From contig JACKJT010000002.1 of assembly GCA_020637795.1 (NCBI GenBank), positions 806,001 through 870,000 on the forward strand: a stretch of 64,000 nucleotides of DNA. The letters run 5' to 3'. The translations under genes were made by a program, and so were the position numbers. The notes beneath the pieces were generated by a model. It was given only the letters and a program-made list of their open reading frames with translations. It ran no database searches and had not been told where the DNA came from. The DNA is from Hoeflea sp. (GTDB lineage: Bacteria > Pseudomonadota > Alphaproteobacteria > Rhizobiales > Rhizobiaceae). Shown here piece after piece: positions 33,415-42,705 of this stretch (positions are counted from its first letter, which is position 1; each line of letters starts with the position of its first letter).

Positions 33415-34254
33415 CTACCAGCCCGCCTGCTGCGGGTCGGGCAAGGGAATGGCGTCCAGCAACTCGCGCGTATAGGCCGCCTGCGGCGCATCGAACACGC
33501 TGTCGGCTTCTCCATACTCGACGATGTTGCCCCGTTGCAGCACCATCACATGATCGCACAGCCGCCGGATCACCGACAGGTCGTGGCTGATGAAGGCCAG
33601 CGTCAACCCGAGCTCCTTGACCAGGTCCGCCAGCACATTGAGCACCTGCGCCTGCGACGAGACATCCAGCCCCGAGACGATCTCGTCGGCGAGGATGAAT
33701 TCAGGCTTCAGCGCGATGGCCCGCGCGATCCCGACCCTCTGCCGCTGACCGCCCGACAACTCGTGCGGATAGCGGCTGCGAAACCCGCGCGGAAGACCGA
33801 CATGATCGAGCGCATCGTCTATCCGCCCGTCAATATTGTCGAACCCGTGCATCTGCAGCGGATCGGCAATGATCGCCCCCACCCGCCGCCGCGGATTGAG
33901 CGACGACATCGGGTCCTGGAAGATCATCTGCATACGCCGCCGGATCGGCCGGAGTGCATCCTCGCTCAGATGCGTGATGTCGCGGCCGTCAAACTCGATG
34001 GTCCCTGCTGTGGGCTCGATCAGCCTGAGCAGCGCCCGTCCGAGCGTCGATTTGCCGGACCCCGAGCCCCCGACGATGCCTAACACCGAGCCGCGGCTGA
34101 TATCGAGATCGATACCGTTGAGAATGCGGATCATCGGCGCACGGCCGAACAGCGGCTTGGCCGCCATGTCCGGCAGCGCCACCTCCAGCGACCGGGCCGA
34201 GAACAAAATGTCGTCCTGCGGAGCCATCGCCCGCGCGCCGTTCTTATCCGCCAT
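33415..34254 (-). CDS. Peptide-type ABC importer ATP-binding protein (DppF/OppF-like)
   Basis: 279 residues. Walker A GGSGSGKST, MQMIFQDPMSSLNPRRRVG (the Opp/Dpp Q-loop), signature ELSGGQRQRVGIARAI, Walker B FILADEIVSGLDVSSQAQVL and His switch FISHDLSVI. The usual C-terminal extension of this family is short here and contains few cysteines, unlike iron-sulphur-binding OppF forms. The start at ATG 34254 overlaps the DppD-like gene by 11 bp. It energises import together with its partner ATPase. Confidence 0.9.
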   Translation of the reverse strand: MADKNGARAMAPQDDILFSARSLEVALPDMAAKPLFGRAPMIRILNGIDLDISRGSVLGIVGGSGSGKSTLGRALLRLIEPTAGTIEFDGRDITHLSEDALRPIRRRMQMIFQDPMSSLNPRRRVGAIIADPLQMHGFDNIDGRIDDALDHVGLPRGFRSRYPHELSGGQRQRVGIARAIALKPEFILADEIVSGLDVSSQAQVLNVLADLVKELGLTLAFISHDLSVIRRLCDHVMVLQRGNIVEYGEADSVFDAPQAAYTRELLDAIPLPDPQQAGW

Positions 34255-35122
34255 GACGCCACTCCTTGTCGGATGCCAGCACTTCGGCGGCTACCGCCTC
34301 GATCACCGCCTCGTCGACCGGCAAGAGCGACGCATCCGGATCGGTGTATTTCGGCGTCGCCGCCAGCAGCGCCCGCGAATAGGCATGTTTCGGGCCGGCA
34401 AAGAAGTCCGGAACGCTCGAATTTTCGACGATCTTGCCGCCATACAGTACCGACAGCCGCTGGCAGACCTTGGAGACGACCCCGAGATCGTGGGTGACGA
34501 AGACCATCGCGGTGGAATGACGTTCCTGCAGCTCCCGGATCAGCCTGAGAATCTGTTTCTGCACGGTTACGTCCAGCGCCGTGGTCGGTTCGTCGGCAAT
34601 GACGAGTTTCGGGTTGGCAGCGAAGGCGGACGCGATCAGCACGCGCTGGCGCATGCCGCCCGACAACTCGTGCGGATAGCTGCCCATCACCCGCTCGGGA
34701 TTGTCGATATGCACCTCGTTGAGCAGTTCCAGCGCCCGAACCCGGGCATCCGCCTTGCTCCAGCCGAGAATGTCGACCAGCCGGTTGGTGATCTGGGGTT
34801 CGATCCGCCGCGACGGGTTGAGCGCCGTCAGCGGATCCTGCGGGATCAGCGCTGCCGTCGCCCCGATCATCCGCCGCCGGTCGGCCGGTTTCAGCTTCTG
34901 CAGGTCCTGCCCGTCAAGCAGGATCTCGCCCTCGATGATCGAGATTGCCGATGGCAGGATGCCGAGGATGGCCTTGCCGATCATGCTCTTGCCGGCGCCG
35001 CTCTCGCCCACCAGGCCGAGCACCTCGCCGGTGTCGATGGAAAAAGACACGGACCGCAGCACACGCTGGTCGTAGCCGTGCAGCGCCGCGGACAGGTTGT
35101 TGACGGTCAGAAACGCGCTCAT
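34244..35122 (-). CDS. Peptide-type ABC importer ATP-binding protein (DppD/OppD-like)
   Basis: 292 residues. Walker A GESGAGKSM (Met in place of the usual Thr), Q-loop AALIPQDPLTALNPSRRIEP, signature ELSGGMRQRVLIASAF, Walker B LVIADEPTTALDVTVQKQIL, His switch FVTHDLGVV. The start is ATG 35122 overlapping the permease stop by 4 bp; a longer in-frame extension runs through the permease and is spurious. Pairs with the DppF-like gene as a heterodimer. Confidence 0.9.
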   Translation of the reverse strand: MSAFLTVNNLSAALHGYDQRVLRSVSFSIDTGEVLGLVGESGAGKSMIGKAILGILPSAISIIEGEILLDGQDLQKLKPADRRRMIGATAALIPQDPLTALNPSRRIEPQITNRLVDILGWSKADARVRALELLNEVHIDNPERVMGSYPHELSGGMRQRVLIASAFAANPKLVIADEPTTALDVTVQKQILRLIRELQERHSTAMVFVTHDLGVVSKVCQRLSVLYGGKIVENSSVPDFFAGPKHAYSRALLAATPKYTDPDASLLPVDEAVIEAVAAEVLASDKEWRHGG

Positions 35123-35970
35123 CGCAGCACCGGATCGAAGCGGTCCTTGAGTCCTTCGCCGAACTGGCTGAAGGAAAGGACGGTCAGGAACAGGACGGCC
35201 AGCGGGAACGCCAGCACCCACCAGGCCTGGTAGATCGAGGTGCGGCCTTCGGCGATCATCCCGCCCCAGGTCGGCGCGTCGGTGGAGATCGACAGGTTGA
35301 CGAAGGACAGGATCGCCTCGACGATCACCGCGATACCCATTTCCAGCGTCGACAGCGCGACAATCGTCGGCAGCACGTTGGGCAGGATCTCGCGCCACAG
35401 GATGTCGCGCCGCGGCCGGCCGGCGACAATGGCGCTCGAGACATAATCCATCGCCGACTGGTTCATCGCTTCCGCTCGCACCACCCGGCAGAACCGGGTC
35501 CAGTCGATGACGATGATGGCGATGATGATCGAGGTCAGCCCGGTGCCCAGCACGGCGATCAGCAGGATCGCGAACAGCACCGGCGGAAACGCCATCCAGA
35601 TGTCGACAAGCCGGGAAATCACCACGTCGACCCAGCCGCGCATGTAGCCGGCAAGCAGTCCGAGCAGCGATCCGACGATTGCCGTGGCGAGACCGGCGAT
35701 CAGCGCGACGGAAAAGGCTATCCGCGCGCCATGGATCAGCCGCGACAGCACGTCCCGACCGAGACTGTCGGTTCCGAGCAGATAGGCAGGGTCGGACCCG
35801 CTCGCCCAGAACGGCGGCAGGCGTCCGGCAAAGAGATCCTGGGCCAGCGGATCGTGCGGGCTGATCAGCGGCGCGAACAGCGCCAAGAGCGCCATGACAC
35901 CGAGCCAGGTGCCGGACAGCCAGAGTCGCGCGCCGAGGCGCCGCTTGATGGAACCGCGGCCGTCAAGCAT
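35119..35970 (-). CDS. Peptide-type ABC permease (DppC-like)
   Basis: 283 residues with about six helices. The N-terminal helix, the periplasmic stretch LISPHDPLAQDLF, LLGTDSLGRDVLSRLIHGAR (hallmark of DppC/OppC) and the EAA loop EAMNQSAMDYVSSAIVAGRP then REILPNVLPTIVAL are all present. The ATG at 35970 overlaps the DppB-like stop by 8 bp. It forms the channel with the DppB-like protein. Confidence 0.9.
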   Translation of the reverse strand: MLDGRGSIKRRLGARLWLSGTWLGVMALLALFAPLISPHDPLAQDLFAGRLPPFWASGSDPAYLLGTDSLGRDVLSRLIHGARIAFSVALIAGLATAIVGSLLGLLAGYMRGWVDVVISRLVDIWMAFPPVLFAILLIAVLGTGLTSIIIAIIVIDWTRFCRVVRAEAMNQSAMDYVSSAIVAGRPRRDILWREILPNVLPTIVALSTLEMGIAVIVEAILSFVNLSISTDAPTWGGMIAEGRTSIYQAWWVLAFPLAVLFLTVLSFSQFGEGLKDRFDPVLR

Positions 35971-36973
35971 GACGCAGCCTCGGATTGAGAAGGGCATAAG
36001 TCATGTCGACAACCAGATTGATGATGGTGAACAGCAGCGCGAAGACAATGACGATGCCCTGGATCAGCGGCAAGTCGCGGTTGATCACCGCATCGATCGC
36101 CATGTTGCCGAGCCCCTCGTAGGAAAACAGCCGCTCGATGATCACAGTGCCGCCGATCAGGAAGGTGAACTGAACTCCGATCAGCGTCAGCGTCGGAAGA
36201 ACCGCGTTGGGCAGCGCCTCCGACAGGATCACGTGGTTCTCGCTGTAGCCCTTGGTGCGCGACAGCGTCACGTAATCGAGATGCATGGTTTCCTTGAGCG
36301 ATTGCTTGAGCAACTGGCTGATGATCGCCGCCAGCGGAATCGCCAGCGCGAGCGCCGGCATGAACATGTGCTTGAGCAGGTCCCACCACAGATCGAAGCG
36401 CAGCCGTGCGATGCTTTCAAACACATAGAATTGCGTGACGAACGGCAGATCGAGCGATGGCGAGATCCGCCCCGAGATGTGAAACACCGGCATCAGCACC
36501 CCGAACAGCACGATCAGGATCAGCGCCCAGAGAAAGTCGGGGATCGAAAGCCCGACGCCGTTGGCGACATCGATCGCTGTTTCGGTGCGGGTCTCCCTGT
36601 GCCGGACCCCGGTCAACGCCATTGCGCCGCCGATCATGACGGCGATGACCAGCGCGAAGATCGCCAGTTCCAGCGTTGCCGGCAACCGGCTGAGCACCAG
36701 CGGCATCACCGGCTGACGCAGGGAGATCGAGGTGCCGAAATCTCCGTGAAAGACCCCGGTCAGCCAGATCCAGAACTGCTCGAAGATCGTCTTGTCGAGC
36801 CCGTAATGGGCGGTCAGGCGCGCAATGTCTTCCTCCGATGCACCGGGTGGCAGCATCATGGCGATCGGGTTCCCCGGCACCACGCGGATGACGAAGAACA
36901 CCACCACCGCCGCCCCGATCAAGGTGACCGACATGGTCGCAAGGCGTAGGAGAATTGCGCGCAACAGTTTCAA
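35963..36973 (-). CDS. Peptide-type ABC permease (DppB-like)
   Basis: 336 residues with about six helices. The N-terminus LRAILLRLATMSVTLIGAAV and VVPGNPIAMMLPPGASEEDI are typical of DppB, where a periplasmic segment follows helix 1. The EAA motif lies in MHLDYVTLSRTKGYSENHVI followed by ALPNAVLPTLTLIG. The sequence ends LLNPRLRHA, matching the common DPRLR end of the family. The start lies 64 bp after the binding-protein gene. Confidence 0.9.
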   Translation of the reverse strand: MKLLRAILLRLATMSVTLIGAAVVVFFVIRVVPGNPIAMMLPPGASEEDIARLTAHYGLDKTIFEQFWIWLTGVFHGDFGTSISLRQPVMPLVLSRLPATLELAIFALVIAVMIGGAMALTGVRHRETRTETAIDVANGVGLSIPDFLWALILIVLFGVLMPVFHISGRISPSLDLPFVTQFYVFESIARLRFDLWWDLLKHMFMPALALAIPLAAIISQLLKQSLKETMHLDYVTLSRTKGYSENHVILSEALPNAVLPTLTLIGVQFTFLIGGTVIIERLFSYEGLGNMAIDAVINRDLPLIQGIVIVFALLFTIINLVVDMTYALLNPRLRHA

Positions 36974-37037
36974 GGGAAGGTGTCCTGCAAAAAGGGGCCG
37001 CCGCCATCAGGCAGCGGCCCGTGCATTCCAAAGAGGC

Positions 37038-38570
37038 TTACGAAGCCCGCTTCATCAGATGCGGAAGCAGTGCGCCGGAGGCATGCGGCGTCACCGCCAC
37101 GCCATCGGCGTGAAGGATCGGCTGCACATACTGCAGAAGCGGGATCACCAGCGCGTTTTCGGCAATGTACTTGTCGACGGCCTTCCAGCCCGCGATGCGT
37201 TTTTCCTCGTCGGCCTCGCCCCAGAGCGGCCCGATCATGTCGATCAGGTCCTGGCCGTCCCACACCGAGTGCGGCGACGGGCCGAACATGGCGAAACCGG
37301 TCGAGGTGGTCGGATCGCCCACCGAGTTGCCCCAGTTGTAGAACGCGGCTGGTGCCAACTGGTCTGCGGCGCGCAATTCGTAATGCTTGGCAATCTCGTA
37401 GACTTCGATTTCCGCCTCGATGCCGATCTTGCGCCACAGGCCGACGATCGCCTGGATCATCTCGTAATCCTTGGGCTTGAAGCCACGGGTCGTCTGGATC
37501 TTGAACTTGACCGGATTTTCCGGCGAGTAGCCGGAGGCCGCGAGCAGTTCCTTGGCCTTCTCGGGGTCGTAGGGAACCTTGATCGAGGCGTCGTACGCCT
37601 CGTATTCGGGTGTCTGCAGCGTGTCGATGGCAACGCCATAGCCCGACAGCAGCCGGTCGATGATCAGCTGCTTATCGATCGACATGGCGGCCGCCATGCG
37701 CACGTTTGGATCCAGCATCACATCGATGTCGTTGAGGAAGATCATGCCGATGTCGGAGATCGGCGCCGCGGTGCCGGAAATTCCGTTGCCGCCCTTGAGA
37801 CGGTCATATTCCTCGTAGGGCATTTCCAGCGTCACATGCGCATTGCCTGACTCGATTTCGGCCACGCGGGAAGCTGCGTCGGTGACGAACTTGATGGTCA
37901 CGGTCTCGAAGTCCGGCTTGCCGCCCCAGTAGTTCGGGTTGGCCTTCAGCCGCACGAACGCATTGCGCTCGAACTTGTCGACCATGTAGGGGCCGGTGCC
38001 GATCGGAGCAGCTTCGAAGCCTTCCGCGCCAACCTTCTCGTAATAGGCCTTGGGCAGAACGTAGCCGGTCAGGAAGTACATCCACTTGAAGATCGTCGGC
38101 TCAAAGCGGGCCACGTCGGCGGTCACCACATTGCCTTCGGCCTTGATGTTGGCGAGCGTCGACCAGATGAACTGGATCGGGTTACCGGTCTTCTCGTCGG
38201 CGGCGCGGGTCAGCGACCAGGCGACGTCCTCGGCAGTGAACGGCGACCCGTCATGCCAGGTGACGCCCTCGCGCACCGTCATCATGACCTTGGTCTTGTC
38301 GTCGTTCCAGCCCCATTCGGTCAGCAGCCCGGGCGCGGGCGACAGGTCGGGCTTCTGCAGGATGAACTGGTCGAACACCGACTGGTAGATCCCCTGGATG
38401 GTCGGGTTGACCGCCGACGGGCCGACGGTCGGATCCCAGGACGGCAGGTTGACGTTGTAGGCGATGACAAGTTCATCGATGCCCTGGGCAAACGACGGTC
38501 CGGCAAAGGCGCTGATCGCCATAGCCGCTGCCGTGCCCTTGAGCACCGTGCGACGCGAAATCTGTTTCAT
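37038..38570 (-). CDS. Peptide/opine-type (family 5) substrate-binding protein, Tat-exported
   Basis: 510 residues. The N-terminus SRRTVLKGTAAAMAISAFAG is a twin-arginine signal, so it is likely exported folded. The mature part is a family-5 binding protein: YQSVFDQFILQKPDLSPAPG, VREGVTWHDGSPFTAEDVAW and IGTGPYMVDKFERNAFVRLK. Family-5 proteins bind peptides but also opines, glycosides and other small amphipathic molecules. Linkage to FAD oxidoreductases and a kynureninase-like enzyme argues for a non-peptide aromatic ligand (inference). It lies 26 bp after the FAD gene. Confidence 0.9.
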   Translation of the reverse strand: MKQISRRTVLKGTAAAMAISAFAGPSFAQGIDELVIAYNVNLPSWDPTVGPSAVNPTIQGIYQSVFDQFILQKPDLSPAPGLLTEWGWNDDKTKVMMTVREGVTWHDGSPFTAEDVAWSLTRAADEKTGNPIQFIWSTLANIKAEGNVVTADVARFEPTIFKWMYFLTGYVLPKAYYEKVGAEGFEAAPIGTGPYMVDKFERNAFVRLKANPNYWGGKPDFETVTIKFVTDAASRVAEIESGNAHVTLEMPYEEYDRLKGGNGISGTAAPISDIGMIFLNDIDVMLDPNVRMAAAMSIDKQLIIDRLLSGYGVAIDTLQTPEYEAYDASIKVPYDPEKAKELLAASGYSPENPVKFKIQTTRGFKPKDYEMIQAIVGLWRKIGIEAEIEVYEIAKHYELRAADQLAPAAFYNWGNSVGDPTTSTGFAMFGPSPHSVWDGQDLIDMIGPLWGEADEEKRIAGWKAVDKYIAENALVIPLLQYVQPILHADGVAVTPHASGALLPHLMKRAS

Positions 38571-38596
38571 GCTGTTCTCCCTGCTTTTTTAGGTGT

Positions 38597-40171
38597 TCAT
38601 TTCCCGCCCAGCTTCTGGGCGAGCATATAGCCTGCACCCGCTCCGGTGCCCGCACCCGGCCAGACGCTGGCGCCGGTGATGTGCAGACCCTCGACGGGGG
38701 TTTTTCCCGTGGCATGGCCGAGAGCCGGCCGGAACAGGAAATTCTGTGAAAGATGATGGCTGCCGGCCACCTGGTCGCCGCCGACGAGATTGGGATTGTC
38801 GGCCTCAAGGTCGAGCGGCGACACCACCGCCCGGCCGATGATCTTCTGACGGATGCCCGGCGCATGCCGCTCAATGATATCGAGCGCCCGCTCGGCATAG
38901 ATCTCCTTGACCTGCGCCCAGTCGGTTTCAATGATCTTGTCGGCCGCATCGCCGCAGATATCGCCCGGCACCATGCGCACCTGGACCCACAGCACATGCT
39001 TGCCATCGGGCGCCCGGCCCGGATCGATCGCTGTCGGCTGCCCCACCACCAAGACCGGCTCGTCGGGCAGAAGCCCGGCTACCGCCTGCTGGTAGGTGCG
39101 CGCCATCTGCTCGAGTGAAGGCGCGATGTGGACATAGGCAAATGTCTTGAGCTCTTCGCTGGCTCTCCAGTCCGGCAGGCCATCAAGCGCCAGGTGAATC
39201 ATCATGGTTCCGGGCGCATGAACGAAGCCGGTCATCTTGCGGTCGAATGCGGCGTCGCCGGACTGGCCCTCGAGCAGCGACATCAGCCCACTTGGCGCGA
39301 CATTGGCGATCACCGCCTTGTGGGCCTTGATCCTGGACCCGTCGGCAAGCTCGACACCGGTCGCCTTGCCGCCGTCGCGGATGACCCGCGTCACTTGGCT
39401 GCCGCAATGCACCGCGCCGCCGGACGCTTCGATCTTCGAAACCAGCGCGCGGGTCACAGTATCCGCACCGCCCTTGCCGATGACCATTCCGAAATTCTGG
39501 TTGGCCATCGATTCGAGATAGGGAAAAACCGCACCGCCGGCCATGTCGGGCGCAAAGTCGAGATGCATGCCCCAGGCCGCCATCGTCGCCCGCACGTGCC
39601 CGGACTCGAAGGTCTCCGTCAGCCATTTGCGCGGCGATGACAGCAGCATGCGCACCAGATCCGCAGTCCAGGTGAAGCCCTTGCGGAACAGCGCCTTGGC
39701 CAGGAGTTTGCCTTGTATATGCATTTGCATGGGATTTCCGAGCAGCGCAAAGACATATTCGGCCGTGCCGGGAAACTCCGCGCAAAGCCTGTCCCAGGCC
39801 TTGGCGTCGGCTTCGGAGAATGCCGCGATCCGGGCCCGGGTTTCGCCCGCGCCGGTGCTTACCCCCAACCATTTCCCATCATCGAAAACACTGGCAAAAC
39901 AATGCGAAGCGGGCGCGAACTCCAGCCCGCGGCCAATCAGGTCCGCTCCATATTCCTTAAAAAACCCGGAACCCGCAAACAGGCTCAAATTCATTGCGGC
40001 CCAATCATGACGAAATCCCGGCGCCGTCAGCTCAAGCGTCTTGACCGCCCCGCCCGGCGTGCCAGCCTGCTCGAAGACGCCGACACGCCAGCCCTTCGCG
40101 CCCAGATGGACCGCACAGGCCAAACTGTTCACGCCGGCGCCAACAATTATCGCGTCATACTCATTCTGCAC
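38597..40171 (-). CDS. FAD-dependent oxidoreductase, phytoene desaturase/PYROXD2-like (copy 1)
   Basis: 524 residues. The N-terminal Rossmann motif DAIIVGAGVNSLACAVHLGA and VGVFEQAGTPGGAVKTLEL bind the FAD ADP part; the C-terminal signature LHITGASVWPGAGTGAGAGY closes the flavin site. GMVIGKGGADTVTRALVSKI is the middle motif of carotenoid-desaturase-like proteins. No carotenoid genes are nearby, so the substrate is more likely a soluble amine or alcohol. It is first in the leftward operon and clearly paralogous to the protein at 41128. It starts 25 bp from a palindromic site in the divergent promoter region. Confidence 0.8.
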   Translation of the reverse strand: MQNEYDAIIVGAGVNSLACAVHLGAKGWRVGVFEQAGTPGGAVKTLELTAPGFRHDWAAMNLSLFAGSGFFKEYGADLIGRGLEFAPASHCFASVFDDGKWLGVSTGAGETRARIAAFSEADAKAWDRLCAEFPGTAEYVFALLGNPMQMHIQGKLLAKALFRKGFTWTADLVRMLLSSPRKWLTETFESGHVRATMAAWGMHLDFAPDMAGGAVFPYLESMANQNFGMVIGKGGADTVTRALVSKIEASGGAVHCGSQVTRVIRDGGKATGVELADGSRIKAHKAVIANVAPSGLMSLLEGQSGDAAFDRKMTGFVHAPGTMMIHLALDGLPDWRASEELKTFAYVHIAPSLEQMARTYQQAVAGLLPDEPVLVVGQPTAIDPGRAPDGKHVLWVQVRMVPGDICGDAADKIIETDWAQVKEIYAERALDIIERHAPGIRQKIIGRAVVSPLDLEADNPNLVGGDQVAGSHHLSQNFLFRPALGHATGKTPVEGLHITGASVWPGAGTGAGAGYMLAQKLGGK

Positions 40172-40196
40172 CGCGGCACCTCTCCGTTCGAGATTT

Positions 40197-40217
40197 ATAA
40201 TTGCAAATGCATATTAT
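40197..40217. promoter_or_regulatory. AT-rich near-palindrome in a divergent promoter region
   Basis: ATAATTGCA 40197-40205 and TGCATATTAT 40208-40217 are complementary apart from one extra base, with AA between. It sits in the 136-bp space between the two divergent operons, sharply AT-rich against its surroundings. The MarR encoded at 42702 is the nearest regulator and the likely ligand. GGAGGATCAC upstream of the cyclase ATG is its ribosome site. Confidence 0.45.
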
Positions 40218-40307
40218 TTTGTCTAGCATCTATTTATCGCAGAACGGCGGCCCACAACCGGGCTGCAAACAGGAACACAACAGGGCCCTGCCAGAGGAGG
40301 ATCACTC

Positions 40308-41099
40308 ATGAACGCCGCAGAAACACTGGGCAATCTCGCCGCAATGCTAATCGAGGGTAAGGTCGAGGTCGTCGACCTGTCCGGCCGGCTTGGCCCCGAC
40401 ACTCCTCTGCTCCAGTTGCCCGAGGATTTCGCCAAGAACACGCCCAAGATCGAGATCCACAAGATCTCCGAGTATGACAGCGATGGTCCTTTCTTTGCCT
40501 GGAACTGGCTCAAGCTCGGCGAACACTCCGGCACCCATTTCGATGCGCCGCATCACTGGATCACCGGCAAGGATTTTGCCGACGGTTACACCGACAGCAT
40601 CCCGCCACAAAACTTCGTGGCACCGGTCAACGTGATCGATTGCTCCGCTGAAGTGGCCAAGAATCCCGATTTTCTGCTCGATGCAGCCGGCGTCAAGGCA
40701 TGGGAAGCCAAGCATGGCGAGATCAAAGCTGGTGAATGGGTGGTCATGCGCTCTGACTGGGATTCCCGCGCAGGCGATGAAGCAGCCTACCTCAACGCTG
40801 ATGAAACCGGCCCGCATTCGCCTGGTCCGACCGTTGATTGCATCCAGTACATTCTGTCAAAGGGCGTCATTGGCTGGGGCAACCAGTGCATCGGCACCGA
40901 TGCCGGGCAGGCAGGCGGAATGGAACCGCCCTACCCGGCGCACAACCTGCTGCATGCGGCCAACAAGTACGGACTCGCCTCGCTCGCCAATCTCGACAAG
41001 CTTCCTCCAAAGGGTGCAATCCTGATCGCCGCACCGCTGAAAATCGTCAAGGGAACCGGCAGCCCGATCCGCGCCATGGCGCTGGTCGCACGCAGCTAA
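40308..41099 (+). CDS. Cyclase-family metal hydrolase (isatin hydrolase or kynurenine formamidase type)
   Basis: 263 residues. The motif GEHSGTHFDAPHHWITGKDF is the HxGTHxDxPxH metal site of the cyclase/KynB superfamily. VVDLSGRLGPDTPLLQ, VMRSDWDSRAG and SPGPTVDCIQYILSKGVIGW are further family blocks. Both kynurenine formamidase (KynB) and isatin hydrolase belong here. KynB enzymes are usually near 210 residues, so the greater length leans to the isatin-hydrolase type. It is first in the rightward operon, 28 bp before an FAD oxidoreductase. It could also supply the formamidase missing from the kynurenine operon. Confidence 0.8.
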   Translation: MNAAETLGNLAAMLIEGKVEVVDLSGRLGPDTPLLQLPEDFAKNTPKIEIHKISEYDSDGPFFAWNWLKLGEHSGTHFDAPHHWITGKDFADGYTDSIPPQNFVAPVNVIDCSAEVAKNPDFLLDAAGVKAWEAKHGEIKAGEWVVMRSDWDSRAGDEAAYLNADETGPHSPGPTVDCIQYILSKGVIGWGNQCIGTDAGQAGGMEPPYPAHNLLHAANKYGLASLANLDKLPPKGAILIAAPLKIVKGTGSPIRAMALVARS

Positions 41100-41127
41100 G
41101 GCAATCCCCACGCCGGAGACCAGCACA

Positions 41128-42705
41128 ATGGCAGATCATGACCACATCATTGTGGGCAGCGGCATCAATGCGCTCGTTGCCGCGGCCATGCTTTCCTCGA
41201 AAGGGAAACGCGTGCTGGTTCTCGAACGCAGCGACCGCTTCGGCGGTTGCATGCGCACCGAGGAAATCACTTTGCCGGGGTTCCGCCATGACGTCATGGC
41301 GGCAACCTTCGTGCTCTTCCTTACCTCCCCCGCCCATGCCGCGCTCGGATCCGATCTGGCGCGGCATGGGCTGGAGTTCTGCCACACGCCGCACCCGACG
41401 GCCGTGCTGAGGCCCGACGGCTCCTCGCTGGTCCTGACCACCGACCGGGCGGCCAACATCAAGACTTTCAACGCGCTCGCGGCAGGCGATGGCGACCGCC
41501 ACGGCGCCGATGTCGGCGCGATCGAGGCCGATGCGCCCTTCCTTTTTGCCCTGCTCGGCGGCGAATTGTGGAGCTGGCCAACCGCCAAGCTGATGATCCA
41601 GCAGGCCTGGAAGCGCGGTCTCCGCGGCCTCGCCGCCTGGATGGGAGAGGCGCTTCGCCCGATCCGGGCCTGGCTCGAACCAAATTACGCCTCCGGCCTT
41701 GTCCAGGCCCTATGGGCGCCATGGGCGCTGCACACCGGACTGACCACCGAATCCGCCTATGGCGGCCAGATGGGCAAGGTCATCGCCTTCGCGCTCGAAG
41801 CGGCAGGCGCTCCGGTGGTCAAGGGCGGCGCGGGACAGGCGGTCGAGGCCTTCAGGCGGCTGATCGAGGAAAAGGGCGGCGAACTGCGCAGCGGAGCCGA
41901 TGTCGACAGGATCCTGGTGCAGAACGGCAAGGCAACCGGCGTCAGGCTTGCCGACGGGACTGAAATCTCTGCATCACATGTCATTTGCTCGGTCGCGCCG
42001 GGACAGCTCTACAACCGGCTCCTGCGCGACGACACGGCAAAGCTGCCGCAGGAAGTCACCTCTGGCCTGAGCCAGTTCCGCCATGGCCGCGGCAATTTCC
42101 AGCTGCATTATGCCATTGATGGCCCGATCCGCTGGAAAACCCAAGGCCTTGAAGACGTTGCCCTGATCCACCTGGCCGAGAGCATCGATTCGGTTTCGAA
42201 ATCCTCCAACGAGGCCGAGCGCGGCATGCTGCCGGTGACGCCGACCATCTGCGTCGGCCAGCCGCATCGCCTCGATCCGTCCCGCTGCCCGGAGGGCAAG
42301 TCAATCCTCTGGCTGCAGATCCCGGATGCGCCGCGTGACCTCAAGGGCGACGCCGCCGGCGAGATCGCGACCGATGGCGTCTGGAGCGAAGCCACTCGCG
42401 AAGCCTTTGCCGACCGCATCGAGGCGATCCTCGCCTCCCATATCGAGGGCTTCGGCGACAGCGTCCTCGCTCGCAAGGCCTATTCGCCGGTCGATCTGGA
42501 AAGTATGAACATCAACCTGGTTGGCGGCGATCCCTATGGCGGATCCTGTGCGCTCGATCAGTTCTTCATCTGGCGGCCCTTTTCGCAGTCGAAGAACAAC
42601 GCAACCGCAATCGAGAACCTGCATCACATCGGCGCCTCGACCCATCCCGGTCCCGGACTTGGCGGCGGCTCGGGCTTCCTTCTGGCAAAGAGGTTGGGCG
42701 GATGA
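41128..42705 (+). CDS. FAD-dependent oxidoreductase, phytoene desaturase/PYROXD2-like (copy 2)
   Basis: 525 residues. HIIVGSGINALVAAAMLSSK and VLVLERSDRFGGCMRTEEI are the FAD-binding blocks; LHHIGASTHPGPGLGGGSGF is the C-terminal signature. It runs in step with the copy at 38597 over its whole length (for example WPTAKLMIQQAWKRGLRGLA, VKGGAGQAVEAFRRLIEEKG), so the two arose by duplication and now head or nearly head opposite operons. They could act in series or as a heteromer. Its stop overlaps the MarR start by 4 bp. Confidence 0.8.
   Translation: MADHDHIIVGSGINALVAAAMLSSKGKRVLVLERSDRFGGCMRTEEITLPGFRHDVMAATFVLFLTSPAHAALGSDLARHGLEFCHTPHPTAVLRPDGSSLVLTTDRAANIKTFNALAAGDGDRHGADVGAIEADAPFLFALLGGELWSWPTAKLMIQQAWKRGLRGLAAWMGEALRPIRAWLEPNYASGLVQALWAPWALHTGLTTESAYGGQMGKVIAFALEAAGAPVVKGGAGQAVEAFRRLIEEKGGELRSGADVDRILVQNGKATGVRLADGTEISASHVICSVAPGQLYNRLLRDDTAKLPQEVTSGLSQFRHGRGNFQLHYAIDGPIRWKTQGLEDVALIHLAESIDSVSKSSNEAERGMLPVTPTICVGQPHRLDPSRCPEGKSILWLQIPDAPRDLKGDAAGEIATDGVWSEATREAFADRIEAILASHIEGFGDSVLARKAYSPVDLESMNINLVGGDPYGGSCALDQFFIWRPFSQSKNNATAIENLHHIGASTHPGPGLGGGSGFLLAKRLGG

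Noticed and set aside
38597..42705. Carotenoid biosynthesis locus suggested by two phytoene-desaturase-like proteins
   Set aside because: No phytoene synthase, lycopene cyclase or isoprenoid genes occur, and the neighbours are importers, MarR and IorAB; the superfamily also includes non-carotenoid oxidases.
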